Below, piece after piece: positions 38,073 through 50,220 of a stretch of DNA of 64,000 nt (within the stretch, counting starts at the first letter, position 1; each line of letters opens with the position of its first letter). The stretch covers positions 90,600,500 to 90,664,499 of the forward strand of contig OY970822.1 in NCBI GenBank assembly GCA_963853835.1. The letters run 5' to 3'. Both the position numbers and the translations under genes were made by a program. Source of the stretch: Calendula officinalis. Taxonomy: Eukaryota > Streptophyta > Magnoliopsida > Asterales > Asteraceae. Under the pieces are notes generated by a model. It made no database searches. It saw only the letters and a program-made list of their open reading frames with translations, and had not been told where the DNA came from.

Positions 38073-40081
38073 GTTACTCTACTGCTACTGTTACTGCTGA
38101 TGCGGCTGCTACTACTGCTGCTGCTGCAACTACTACTGCTACTCCTGCTGCTGCTACTCCTACTGCTGCTGGTACTACTACTACTGCTACTGCTACTGCT
38201 ACTACTACTGCTACTGCAACTGCTTCTAATGCTGCTGCTACAACCACTACTACTGCAACTGCTACAGTGACTGCGACTGCTACTGGTACGGCTGCTACTA
38301 CCACTGCCACTGCTACTGCTCTTACTGCAACTGCTGCTGCTCTTACTGCTACTGCTGCTGCTAGTGCTACTGCTACTGCTACTGCTACTGTTATTGCTAC
38401 TGCTACTGCTACTGCTACTGTTACTGCTACTACTACTGGTACTGCTGCTGCTAGTTACTACTACAGGGTCTGCTACTGCTGCTGCTGCTACTACTGCTGT
38501 TACTAGTGTTGCTGCTACTACTGCTCATGGTGCTCCTGCTACTGCTACTGCTCTTACTGCTACTGCTACTAGTCTTACTACTAATGCAACTGCCACTCCT
38601 ACTGCTACAGCTACTGCTATTGCTCGTACTGCTACTGCCACTGCTCTTACTGCTAGTGCTACTGCTACTGTTACTGTTGTTGCTGTTGATGCTGATGCTG
38701 CTGCTACTACTGCTGCAACTACTGCTGCTGCTGCTCCGGCTGCTGCTACTCCTGCTGCTACAACTAATGCTGCTACAACTACTACTGCTCCTACTGCTGC
38801 TGCTACTACTGCTACGGCTACTACTACTGCTGCTCCTACTGCTACTGCTGCTACTCCTACTGCTACTCCTTCTGCTGCTACTACTGCTGCTGCTAGTACT
38901 GCGGCTCCTGCTACTCCTACTGCTCTTACTGCTACTGCTACCTCTACTGCTCTTACTGCTACTGCTCTTACTGCTACTGTTGCTACTACTGCTACTGCTA
39001 CTACTGGTGCTGCTACTACTACTGCTGCTACTACTGCTACTACTACTGCTACTGCTACTGTTATTGCGACTGCTACTGCCACTGCTACTGCCACTACCAC
39101 TTCTACTGCCACTGCTACTGCCACTACCACTGCGACTGCCACTGCCACTGCCACTGCTACTGCGGCTGCTACTGCTACTGCTGCTGCTAGTACTGCTGCT
39201 CCTGCTACTGCTACTCCTACTGATACAGCTACAGCTACAACTACTGCTATTGCTACAGCTACAACTACTGCTACTTCTCTTACTGCTACTAATACTACTC
39301 TTACTGCTACTGCTACTACTGCTGCTGCTACTACTGCTGCTGTTGCTACTCCTGCTGCTGCTACTACTGCTACTGCTGCAGCTACTGCTACCGCTGCTGC
39401 TGCTACTGCTACTGCTACTGCTACTGCTACATCTCCTGGTACTGCTCTTACTGCTACTGCTGCTGCTACTGCTACTGCTGCTGCTACTGCTGCTGCGGCT
39501 ACTACTGTTACTACTGCTACTGCTACTACTGCTGCTTCTACTGCTGCTGTTACTACTACCGCTGCTCCTGCTACTGCTACTGCTCTTACTGCTACTGCTA
39601 CCGCTACTGCTACTCCTACTGCTACAGCTACAACTATTGCTCTTACTGCTACTACTACTCCAACTGCTATAACTACTGCTACTGCTCTTACTGCTACTCC
39701 TACTGCTACTGCTCTTACTGCTACTGCTCTTACTGCTACTACTCTTACTGCTACTGCTCTTACTGCTAGTGCTGCTGCTACTGCTACTGCTACTGTTACT
39801 GTTGTTGTTGCTGGTGGTGCTACTGCTACTGCTACTACTACTACAGCTACTGCTGCTGCTAGTGCTGCTGCTCCTGCTGCTGTTATTCCTGCTGCAACTA
39901 CTGCTGCTGTTACTACTGCTGCTATTACTGCTGCTACTAGTGCTGCTGCTATTACTGCTGTTACTACTGCTGCTACTAGTCCCACTTCTACTGCTACTAC
40001 AACTGCTACTGCTACTGCCACTGCTACTGCTCCTGCTACTGCGACTGCCACTGCTACTGCGACTGCTACTGAACTGCTACT
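38073..40081 (+). repeat. Hybrid C/A cassette, 2009 bp
   Basis: Counterpart of 30296-32286 with the same join and the same slip at about 38448. It has the extra GCGACTGCCACTGCC near 39128 that accounts for most of the 18-bp length gain. TCTCCTGGTACTGC replaces TCTCCCGGTACTGC near 39434. Confidence 0.82.
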
Positions 40082-41396
40082 GTTACTCTACTGCTACTGT
40101 TACTGCTAATGCGGCTGCTACTACTCCTGCTGCTGCTACTCCTACTGCTGCAACTACTGCTGCTGTTACTACTGCTGCTATTACTGCTGCTACTAGTGCT
40201 GCTGCTATTACTGCTGCTACTCCTTCTGCTGCTAGTACTGCGGCTCCTGCTACTCCTACTGCTCTTACTGCTACTGCTACCTCTACTGCTCTTACTGCTA
40301 CTGCTCTTACTGCTACTGTTGCTACTACTGCTACTGCTACTACTGGTGCTACTACTGCTACTGCTACTAATACTGCTACTGTTATTGCGACTGCTACTGC
40401 CACTGCTACTGCCACTACCACTGCTACTGCCACTGCTACTGCCACTACCACTGCGACTGCGACTGCCACTGCCACTGCTATTGCGGCTGCTACTACTACT
40501 GATGCTGCTACTACTGCTGCTCCTGCTACTGCTACTCCTACTGATACAGCTACAGCTACAACTACTGCTATTGCTATAGCTACTGCTACTGCTACTTCTC
40601 TTACTGCTACTACTACTCTTACTGCTACTGCTACTACTGCTGCTGCTACTGCTGCTGCTGCTACTGCTGCTGCTGCTACTACTGCTACTGCTGCAGCTAC
40701 TGCTACCGCTGCTGCTGCTACTGCTACTGCTACATCTCCCGCTACTGCTCTTACTGCTACTGCTGCTGCTACTGCTACTGCTGCTGCTACTGATGCTGCT
40801 ACAACTGCTGCTGCTACTACTGTTACTACTGCTACTGCTACTACTGCTGCTACTACTACTGCTGTTGCTACTACTGCTGCTGCTCCTGCTACTGCTACTG
40901 CTACTGCTACCGCTACTGCTACTCCTACTGCTACAGCTACAGCTATTGCTCTTACTGCTACTACTACTCCAACTGCTACAACTACTGCTACTGCTCTTAC
41001 TGCTACTCCTACTGCTACTGCTCTTACTGCTACTGCTCTTACTGCTACTGCTCCTACTGCTACTGCTCTTACTGCTAGTGCTGCTGCTACTGCTACTGTT
41101 TCTGCTGTTGTTGCTGTTGCTGCTGGTGGTGCTACTGCTACTGCTACTACTACTACAGCTACTGCTGCCGCTGCTAGTGCTGCTGCTCCTGCTGCTGTTA
41201 TTCGTGCTGCAACTACTGCTGCTGTTACTACTGCTGCTACTACTGCTGCTACTAGTGCTGCTGCTATTACTGCTGTTACTACTGCTGCTACTAGTCCCAC
41301 TTCTACTGCTACTACAACTGCTACTGCTACTGCCACTGCTACTGCTCCTGCTACTGCGACTGCCACTGCTACTGCGACTGCTACTGAACTGCTACT
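40082..41396 (+). repeat. Type D cassette, 1315 bp
   Basis: Counterpart of 32287-33589, with two extra hexamers before CATCTCCCGCTACT near 40733. It ends GTTATTCGTGCTGC near 41200. Confidence 0.83.
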
Positions 41397-43342
41397 GTTA
41401 CTCTACTGCTACTGTTACTGCTGATGCGGCTGCTACTACTGCTGCTGCTGCAACTACTACTGCTTCTCCTGCTGCTGCTACTCCTACTGCTGCTGGTACT
41501 ACTGCTGCTGCTACTGCTACTGCTACTACTACTGCTACTGCAACTGCTTCTAATGCTGCTGCTACAACCACTACTACTGCAACTGCTACAGTGACTGCGA
41601 CTGCTACTGGTACGGCTGCTACTACCACTGCCACTGCTACTGCTCTTACTGCTACTGCTACTGTTATTGCTACTGCTACTGCTACTGCTACTGTTACTGC
41701 TACTACTACTGCTGCTGCTAGTTACTACTACAGGGTCTGCTACTGCTGCTGCTGCTACTACTGCTGCTACTAGTGTTGCTGCTACTACTGCTCATGGTGC
41801 TCCTGCTACTGCTACTGCTACTGCTCTTACTGCTACTGCTACTAGTCTTACTACTAATGCAACTGCCACTCCTACTGCTACAGCTACTGCTATTGCTCTT
41901 ACTGCTACTGCCACTGCTCTTACTGCTAGTGCTACTGCTACTGTTACTGTTGTTGCTGTTGATGCTGATGCTGCTGCTACTACTGCTGCAACTACTGCTG
42001 CTGCTGCTCCGGCTGCTGCTACTCCTGCTGCTACAACTAATGCTGCTACAACTACTACTGCTCCTACTGCTGCTGCTACTACTGCTACGGCTACTACTAC
42101 TGCTGCTACTACTGCTACTGCTGCTACTCCTACTGCTACTCCTTCTGCTGCTACTACTGCTGCTGCTAGTACTGCGGCTCCTGCTACTCCTACTGCTCTT
42201 ACTGCTACTGCTACCTCTACTGCTCTTACTGCTACTGCTCTTACTGCTACTGTTGCTACTACTGCTACTGCTACTACTGGTGCTGCTACTACTACTGCTG
42301 CTACTACTGCTACTGCTACTACTACTGCTACTGCTACTGTTATTGCGACTGCTACTGCCACTGCTACTGCCACTACCACTTCTACTGCCACTGCTACTGC
42401 CACTACCACTGCGACTGCCACTGCCACTGCTACTGCGGCTGCTACTGCTACTGCTGCTGCTACTACTGCTGCTCCTGCTACTGCTACTGCTACTCCTACT
42501 GATACAGCTACAGCTACAGCTACAACTACTGCTATTGCTACAGCTACAACTACTGCTACTTCTCTTACTGCTACTAATACTACTCTTACTGCTACTGCTA
42601 CTACTGCTGCTGCTACTACTGCTGCTGTTGCTACTCCTGCTGCTGCTACTACTGCTACTGCTGCAGCTACTGCTACCGCTGCTGCTGCTACTGCTACTGC
42701 TACTGCTACATCTCCCGGTACTGCTCTTACTGCTACTGCTGCTGCTACTGCTACTGCTGCTGCAACTGCTGCTGCGGCTACTACTGTTACTACTGCTACT
42801 GCTACTACTGCTGCTTCTACTGCTGCTGCTGTTACTACTACTGCTGCTCCTGCTACTGCTACTGCTCTTACTGCTACTGCTACCGCTACTGCTACTCCTA
42901 CTGCTACAGCTACAGCTATTGCTCTTACTGCTACTACTACTCCAACTGCTACAGCTACTGCTACTGCTCTTACTGCTACTCCTACTGCTACTGCTCTTAC
43001 TGCTAGTGTTGCTGCTACTGCTACTGCTACTGTTACTGCTGTTGCTGCTGATGCTGCTAGTGGTGCTACTGCTACTGCTACTACTACAGCTACTGCTGCT
43101 GCTGCTAGTGCTGCTGCTCCTGCTGCTGTTATTCCTGCTGCAACTACTGCTGCTGTTACTACTATTGCTACTACTACTGCTGCTACTAGTACTGCTACTG
43201 TTACTACTATTGCTACTACTACTGCTGCTACTAGTACTGCTGCTGTTACTACTGCTGCTACTAGTCCCACTTCTACTGCTACTGCCACTGCTCCTGCTAC
43301 TGCGACTGCCACTACTACTACGACTGCTACTGAACTGCTACT
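41397..43342 (+). repeat. Type C cassette, 1946 bp
   Basis: Counterpart of 33590-35508. The 27-bp gain includes triplets near 41500 and 42880. It has the shared slip near 41717, TCTCCCGGTACTGC near 42712 and the doubled 45-bp block near 43155. Confidence 0.83.
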
Positions 43343-44492
43343 GTTACTCTACTGCTACTGTTACTGCTGATGCTGGTGCTACTACTGCTGCTGCTGTAAC
43401 TACTACTACTGCTACTGCTACTACTGCTACTCCTGCTGCTGCTACTCCTACTGATGCTGCTACTACTGCTACTGCTACTGCTACTACTACTGCTACTGTT
43501 AATGCTACTCCTACTACTTCTAATGCTGCTGCTACAACCACTACTACTGCAACTGCTACAGTGACTGTGACTGCTACTGCTACAGCTGCTACTGCCACTG
43601 CCAATGCTACTGCTACTGCTCTTACTGCTACTGCTGCTGCTCTTACTGCTACTGTTGCTGCTAGTGCTACTGCTACTGCTACTGTTACTGCTACTGCTAC
43701 TGCTACTGTTACTGCTACTACTACTGCTACTACTGCTGCTACTTTTACTGTTACTACTACGGGGTCTGCTACTGCTGCTGCTGCTACTACTGCTGCTGCT
43801 ACTAGTGTTGCTGCTACTACTTCTCATGGTGCTCCTGCTACTGCTACTGCTACATCTCCTGGTACTGCTCTTACTGCTACTGCTGCTGCTACTGCTACTG
43901 CTGCTGCTACTGCTGCTGCGGCTACTACTGTTACTACTGCTACTGCTACTACTGCTGCTTCTACTGCTGCTGCTGTTACTACTACTGCTGCTCCTGCTAC
44001 TGCTACTGCTCTTACTGCTACTGCTACCGCTACTGCTACTCCTACTGCTACAGCTACAGCTATTGCTCTTACTGCTACTACTACTCCAACTGCTACAGCT
44101 ACTGCTACTGCTCTTACTGCTACTCCTACTGCTACTGCTCTTACTGCTAGTGTTGCTGCTACTGCTACTGCTACTGTTACTGCTGTTGCTGCTGATGCTG
44201 CTAGTGGTGCTACTGCTACTGCTACTACTACAGCTACTGCTGCTGCTGCTAGTGCTGCTGCTCCTGCTGCTGTTATTCCTGCTGCAACTACTGCTGCTGT
44301 TACTACTATTGCTACTACTACTGCTGCTACTAGTACTGCTACTGTTACTACTATTGCTACTACTACTGCTGCTACTAGTACTGCTGCTGTTACTACTGCT
44401 GCTACTAGTCCCACTTCTACTGCTACTGCTACTGCCACTGCTCCTGCTACTGCGACTGCCACTACTACTACGACTGCTACTGAACTGCTACT
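43343..44492 (+). repeat. Hybrid B/C cassette, 1150 bp
   Basis: Type B from the anchor through ACGGGGTCTGCT (43759) and TTCTCATGGTGCTCC (43822). It then joins type C directly at about 43840-43855 (CATCTCCTGGTACTGC). The C part, including the doubled 45-bp block near 44302, nearly repeats 42710-43320. Confidence 0.85.
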
Positions 44493-46494
44493 GTTACTCT
44501 ACTGCTACTGTTACTGCTGATGCTGCTGCTACTACTGCTGCTGCTGTAACTACTGCTACTACTGCTACTCCTACTGCTGCTACTCCTACTGATGCTGCTA
44601 CTACTGCTACTGCTACTGCTACTACTACTGCTACTGTTAATGCTACTCCTACTACTTCTAATGCTGCTGCTACAACCACTACTACTGCAACTGCTACAGT
44701 GACTGTGACTGCTACTGCTACAGCTGCTACTGCCACTGCCAATGCTACTGCTACTGCTCTTACTGCTACTGCTGCTGCTCTTACTGCTACTGCTGCTGCT
44801 AGTGCTACTGCTACTGCTGCTGCTACTGCTGCTGCTACTGCTACTGTTACTGCTACTACTACTGCTACTACTGCTGCTACTTTTATTGTTACTACTACGG
44901 GGTCTGCTACTGCTGCTGCTGCTACTACTGCTGCTGCTACTAGTGTTGCTGCTACTACTTCTCACGGTGTTCCTGCTACTGCTACTGCTACTGCTCTTAC
45001 TGCTACTGCTACTAGTCTTACTACTAATGCAACTGCCACTCCTACTGCTACAGCTACTGCTATTGCTCTTACTGCTACTGCTACTGCTCTTACTGCTAGT
45101 GCTAGTGCTACTGTTAATGTTGTTGCTGCTGATGCTGCTGCTACTACTGCTGCAACTACTGCTGCTGCTGCTCCGGCTACTGCTACTCCTGCTGCTACAA
45201 CTACTGCTGCTACAACTACTACTGCTCCTACTGCTGCTGCTACGGCTGCTACGGCTACTACTACCGCTGCTACTACTGCTGCTACTACTGCTACTGATGC
45301 TACTCCTACTGCTACTGCTGCTCCTTCTGTTGCTACTGCTGCTGCTGCTACTACTGCGGCTCCTGCTACTCCTACTGCTCTTACTGCTACTGCTACCTCT
45401 ACTGCTCTTACTGCTACTGCTGCTACTACTGCTACTACTGGTGCTGCTACTACTACTGCTGCTACTACTGCAACTGCTACTACTACTGCTACTGCTACTG
45501 CTACTGCCACTGCTACTGTCACTGCCACTGCTACTGCCACTGCTACTGCCACTACCACTGCGACTGCCACTGCCACTGCTACTGCGGCAGCTACTGCTAC
45601 TGCTGCTGCTACTACTGCTGCTCCTGCTACTGCTACTGTTACTCCTACTGATACAGCTACAGCTACAACTACTGCTATTGCTACAGCTACTGCTACTGCT
45701 ACTTCTCTTACTGCTACTACTACTACTACTCTTATTGCTACTGCTACTACTGCTGCTGCTACTACTGCTGCTGCTACTACTCCTGCTGCTGCTACTACTG
45801 CTACTGCTGCAGCTACTGCTACCGCTGCTGCTGCTACTGCTACTGCTACTGCTACATCTCCCGCTACTGCTCTTACTGCTACTACTGCTGCTACTGCTAC
45901 TGCTGCTGCTACAACTGCTGCTGCTACTACTGTTACTACTGCTACTGCTACTACTGCTGCTGCTGCTACTACTGCTGCTGCTACTACTGCTGCTCCTGCT
46001 ACTGCTACTGCTCTTACTGCTACTGCTACTGCTACCGCTACTGCTACTCCTACTGCTACAGCTACAGCTATTGCTCTTACTGCTACTTTTACTCCAACTG
46101 CTACAGCTACTGCTACTGCTCTTACTGCTACTCCTACTGCTACTGCTCTTACTGCTACTGCTCTTACTGCTAGTGCTGCTGCTACTGCTACTGCTACTGT
46201 TACTGCTGTTGCTGCTGATGCTGCTGGTGGTGCTACTGCTACTGCTACTACTACTACAGCTACTGCTGCTGCTGCTAGTGCTGCTGCTCCTGCTACTGTT
46301 ATTCCTGCTTCAACTACTGCTGCTGTTACTACTGCTGCTACTACTACTGCTGTTACTAGTGCTGCTGCTATTACTGCTATTACTACTGCTGCTACTAGTC
46401 CCACTTCTACTGCTACTGCAACTGCTACTGCTACTGCCACTGCTACTGCGACTGCCACTGCCACTGCTACTGCGACTGCTATTGAACTGCTACT
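44493..46494 (+). repeat. Type B cassette, 2002 bp
   Basis: Has the B marks ACGGGGTCTGCT (44895), TTTTACTCCAACTGC (46086) and GCTTCAACTACT (46308). Changes of its own: TTCTCACGGTGTTCC near 44960 and ACTGCTATTGAACTGC just before the next anchor, the latter shared with 52205-54218. Confidence 0.85.
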
Positions 46495-47695
46495 GTTACT
46501 CTACTGCTATTGTTGCTGCATATGGTGCAGCTACTACTGCTGCTGCTGCAACTACTACTGCTACTGCTACTACTGCTACTCCTGCTGCTGCTACTCCTAC
46601 TGATGCTGCTACTACTGCTACTGCTACTGCTACTACTACTGCTACTGTTAATGCAACTCCTACTGCTTCTAATGCTGCTGCTACAACCACTACTACTGCA
46701 ACTGCTACAGCGACTGCGACTGCTACTGCTACGACTGCTACTGCTACTGCTACTACTGGTGCTGCTACTACTACTGCTGCTACTACTGCTACTGCTACTA
46801 CTAATGCTACTGCTACTGTTATTGCGACTGCTACTGCCACTACCACTACTACTGCCACTGCTACTGCCACTACCACTGCGACTGCGACTGCCACTGCGAC
46901 TGCTATTGCGGCTGCTACTACCACTGATGCTGCTACTACTGCTGCTCCTGCTACTGCTACTGCTACTCCTACTGATACAGCTACAGCTACAACTACTGCT
47001 ATTGCTATAGCTACTGCTACTTCTCTTACTGCTACTACTACTCTTACTGCTACTGCTACTGCTGCTGCTACTACTACTGCTGCTGCTACAACTGCTGCTG
47101 CTACTACTGTTACTACTGCTACTGCTACTACTGCTGCTGCTACTACTGCTGCTGCTACTACTGCTGCTGCTACTACTGCTGCTGCTCCTGCTACTGCTAC
47201 TGCTACCGCTACTGCTACTCCTACTGCTACAGCTACAGCTATTGCTCTTACTGCTACTACTACTCCAACTGCTACAACTACTGCTACTGCTCTTACTGCT
47301 ACTCCTACTCCTACTGCTCTTACTGCTACTGCTCTTACTGCTACTACTCTTACTGCTACTGCTCTTACTGCTAGTGCTGCTGCTACTGCTACTGCTACTG
47401 TTACTGTTGTTGTTGCTGGTGGTGCTACTGCTACTGCTACTACTACTACAGCTACTGCTGCTGCTGCTAGTGCTGCTGCTCCTGCTGCTGTTATTCCTGC
47501 TGTAACTACTGCTGCTGTTACTACTGCTGCTATTACTGCTGCTACTAGTGCTGCTGCTATTACTGCTGTTACTACTGCTGCTACTAGTCCCACTTCTACT
47601 GCTACTACAACTGCTACTGCTACTGCCACTGCTACTGCTCCTGCTACTGCGACTGCGACTGCCACTGCTACTGCGACTGCTACTGAAATGCTACT
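46495..47695 (+). repeat. Type A cassette, 1201 bp
   Basis: Dyad at 46515-46531. About 100 bp is missing near 47060-47090, including the CTGCAGCTACTGC and CATCTCCCGC modules, which explains its short length. The anchor that follows carries GAAATGC in place of GAACTGC. Confidence 0.82.
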
Positions 47696-49187
47696 GTTAC
47701 TCTACTGCTACTGTTACTGCTAATGCGGCTGCTACTACTGCTGCTGCTGCAACTACTACTGCTACTCCTGCTGCTGCTACTCCTACTGCTGCTGGTACTA
47801 CTGCTACTGCTACTGCTACTACTACTGCTACTGCAACTGCTTCTAATGCTGCTGCTACAACCACTACTACTGCAACTGCTACAGTGACTGCGACGGCTAC
47901 TGCTACGGCTGCTACTACCACTGCCACTGCTATTGCTCTTACTGCGACTGCTGCTGCTCTTACTGCTACTGCTGCTGCTAGTGCTACTGCTACTGCTACT
48001 GCTACTGCTACTGTTATTGCTACTGCTACTGTTACTGCTACTACTACTGCTACTACTGCTGCTGCTACTTTTACTGTTACTACTACAGGGTCTGCTACTG
48101 CTGCTGCTGCTACTACTGCTGCTACTAGTGTTGCTGCTACTACTGCTCATGGTGCTCCTGCTACTGCTACTGCTACTGCTCTTACTGCTACTGCTACTAG
48201 TCTTACTACTAATGCAACTGCCACTCCTGCTGCTACAGCTACTGCTATTGCTCTTACTGCTACTGCTACTGCTCTTACTGCTAGTGCTACTGCTACTGTT
48301 ACTGTTGTTGCTGTTGATGCTGATGCTGCTGCTACTACTCCTGCAACTACTGCTGCTGCTGCTCCGGCTGCTGCTACTCCTGCTGCTACAACTAATGCTG
48401 CTACAACTACTACTGCTCCTACTGCTGCTGCTACTACTGCTACGGCTACTACTACTGCTGCTACTACTGCTACTGCTACTACTCCTACTGCTACTGCTAC
48501 TCCTTCTGCTGCTACTACTGCTGCTGCTAGTACTGCGGCCTCTGCTACTCCTACTGCTCTTACTGCTACCTCTACTGCTCTTACTGCTACTGCTCTTACT
48601 GCTACTGTTGCTACTACTGCTACTGCTACTACTGGTGCTGCTACTACTACTGCTGCTACTACTGCTACTGCTACTACTACTGCTACTGTTATTGCGACTG
48701 CTACTGCCACTGCTACTGCCACTACCACTTCTACTGCCACTGCTACTGCCACTACCACTGTGACTGCCACTGCCACTGCCACTGCTACTGCGGCTGCTAC
48801 TACTGCTGCTGCTACTACTGCTGCTCCTGCTACTGCTACTGCTACTCCTACTGATACAGCTACAGCTACAACTACTGCTATTGCTACAGCTACAGCTACT
48901 GCTACTGCTATTGCTACAGCTACAACTACTACTACAGCTACTGCTGCTGCTAGTGCTGCTGCTCCTGCTGCTGTTATTCCTGCTGCAACTACTGCTGCTG
49001 TTACTACTATTGCTACTACTATTGCTGCTACTAGTACTGCTACTGTTACTACTATTGCTACTACTACTGCTGCTACTAGTACTGCTGCTGTTACTACTGC
49101 TGCTACTAGTCCCACTTCTATTGCTACTGCTCCTGCTACTGCGACTGCGACTGCCACTGCTACTACGACTGCTACTGAACTGCTACT
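47696..49187 (+). repeat. Type C cassette with internal deletion, 1492 bp
   Basis: Type C to about 48905, where GCTACAGCTACTGCTACTGC jumps to ATTGCTACAGCTACAAC and then to the final C modules, removing about 490 bp including TCTCCCGGTACTGC. The doubled 45-bp block is intact near 49003. Confidence 0.82.
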
Positions 49188-50220
49188 GTTACTCTACTGC
49201 TACTGTTACTGCTGATGCTGCTGCTACTACTGCTGCTGTTGTAACTACTACTATTGCTACTGCTACTACTGCTACTCCTGCTACTGCTACTCCTACTGAT
49301 GCTGCTACTACTGCTACTGCTACTGCTACTACTACTGCTACTGTTAATGCTACTCCTACTGCTTCTAATGCTGCTGCTACAACCACTACTACTGCAACTG
49401 CTACAGTGACTGTGACTGCTACTGCTACAGCTGCTACTGCTACTGCTCTTACTGCTACTGCTGCTGCTCTTACTGCTACTGCTGCTGCTAGTGCTACTGC
49501 TACTGCTACTGTTACTGCTACTGCTACTACTACTGCTACTGTTACTGCTACTGCTACTGCTACATCTCCCGCTACTGCTCTTACTGCTACTATTGCTGCT
49601 ACTGCTACTGCTGCTGCTACTGCTGCTGCTACAACTGCTGCTGCTACTACTGTTACTACTGCTACTGCTACTACTGCTGCTGCTACTACTGCTGCTGCTA
49701 CTACTGCTGCTGCTCCTGCTACTGCTACTGCTACCGCTACTGCTACTCCTACTGCTACAGCTACAGCTATTGCTCTTACTGCTACTACTACTCCAACTGC
49801 TACAACTACTGCTACTGCTCTTACTGCTACTCCTACTCCTACTGCTCTTACTGCTACTGCTCTTACTGCTACTACTCTTACTGCTACTGCTCTTACTGCT
49901 AGTGCTGCTGCTACTGCTACTGCTACTGTTACTGTTGTTGTTGCTGGTGGTGCTATTGCTACTGCTACTACTAGTACAGCTACAGCTGCTGCTAGTGCTG
50001 CTGCTCCTGCTGCTGTTATTCCTGCTGCAACTACTGCTGCTGTTACTACTGCTGCTATTACTGCTGCTACTAGTGCTGCTGCTATTACTGCTTTTACTAC
50101 TGCTGCTACTAGTCCCACTTCTACTGCTACTACAACTACTACTGCTACTGCCACTGCTACTGCTTCTGCTACTGCGACTGCGACTGCCACTGCTAGTGCG
50201 ACTGCTACTGAACTGCTACT
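49188..50220 (+). repeat. Hybrid B/A cassette, 1033 bp
   Basis: Type B start (GTTGTAACTACTACTATTGC) to about 49540, then at 49540-49565 it joins CATCTCCCGCTACTGC and continues as type A to GTTGTTGTTGCTGGTGG near 49930. This turns a B-A pair into a single short cassette. Confidence 0.82.

Larger units (their letters stand above)
35509..43342 (+). repeat. 7.8-kb five-cassette block, copy 2
   Basis: Cassettes of 1303, 1261, 2009, 1315 and 1946 bp (7834 in total) starting at 35509, 36812, 38073, 40082 and 41397, matching copy 1 in order and type. The length differences between paired cassettes (0, 18, 18, 12, 27) are all multiples of three, as expected for gain or loss of whole triplets. Confidence 0.9.
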
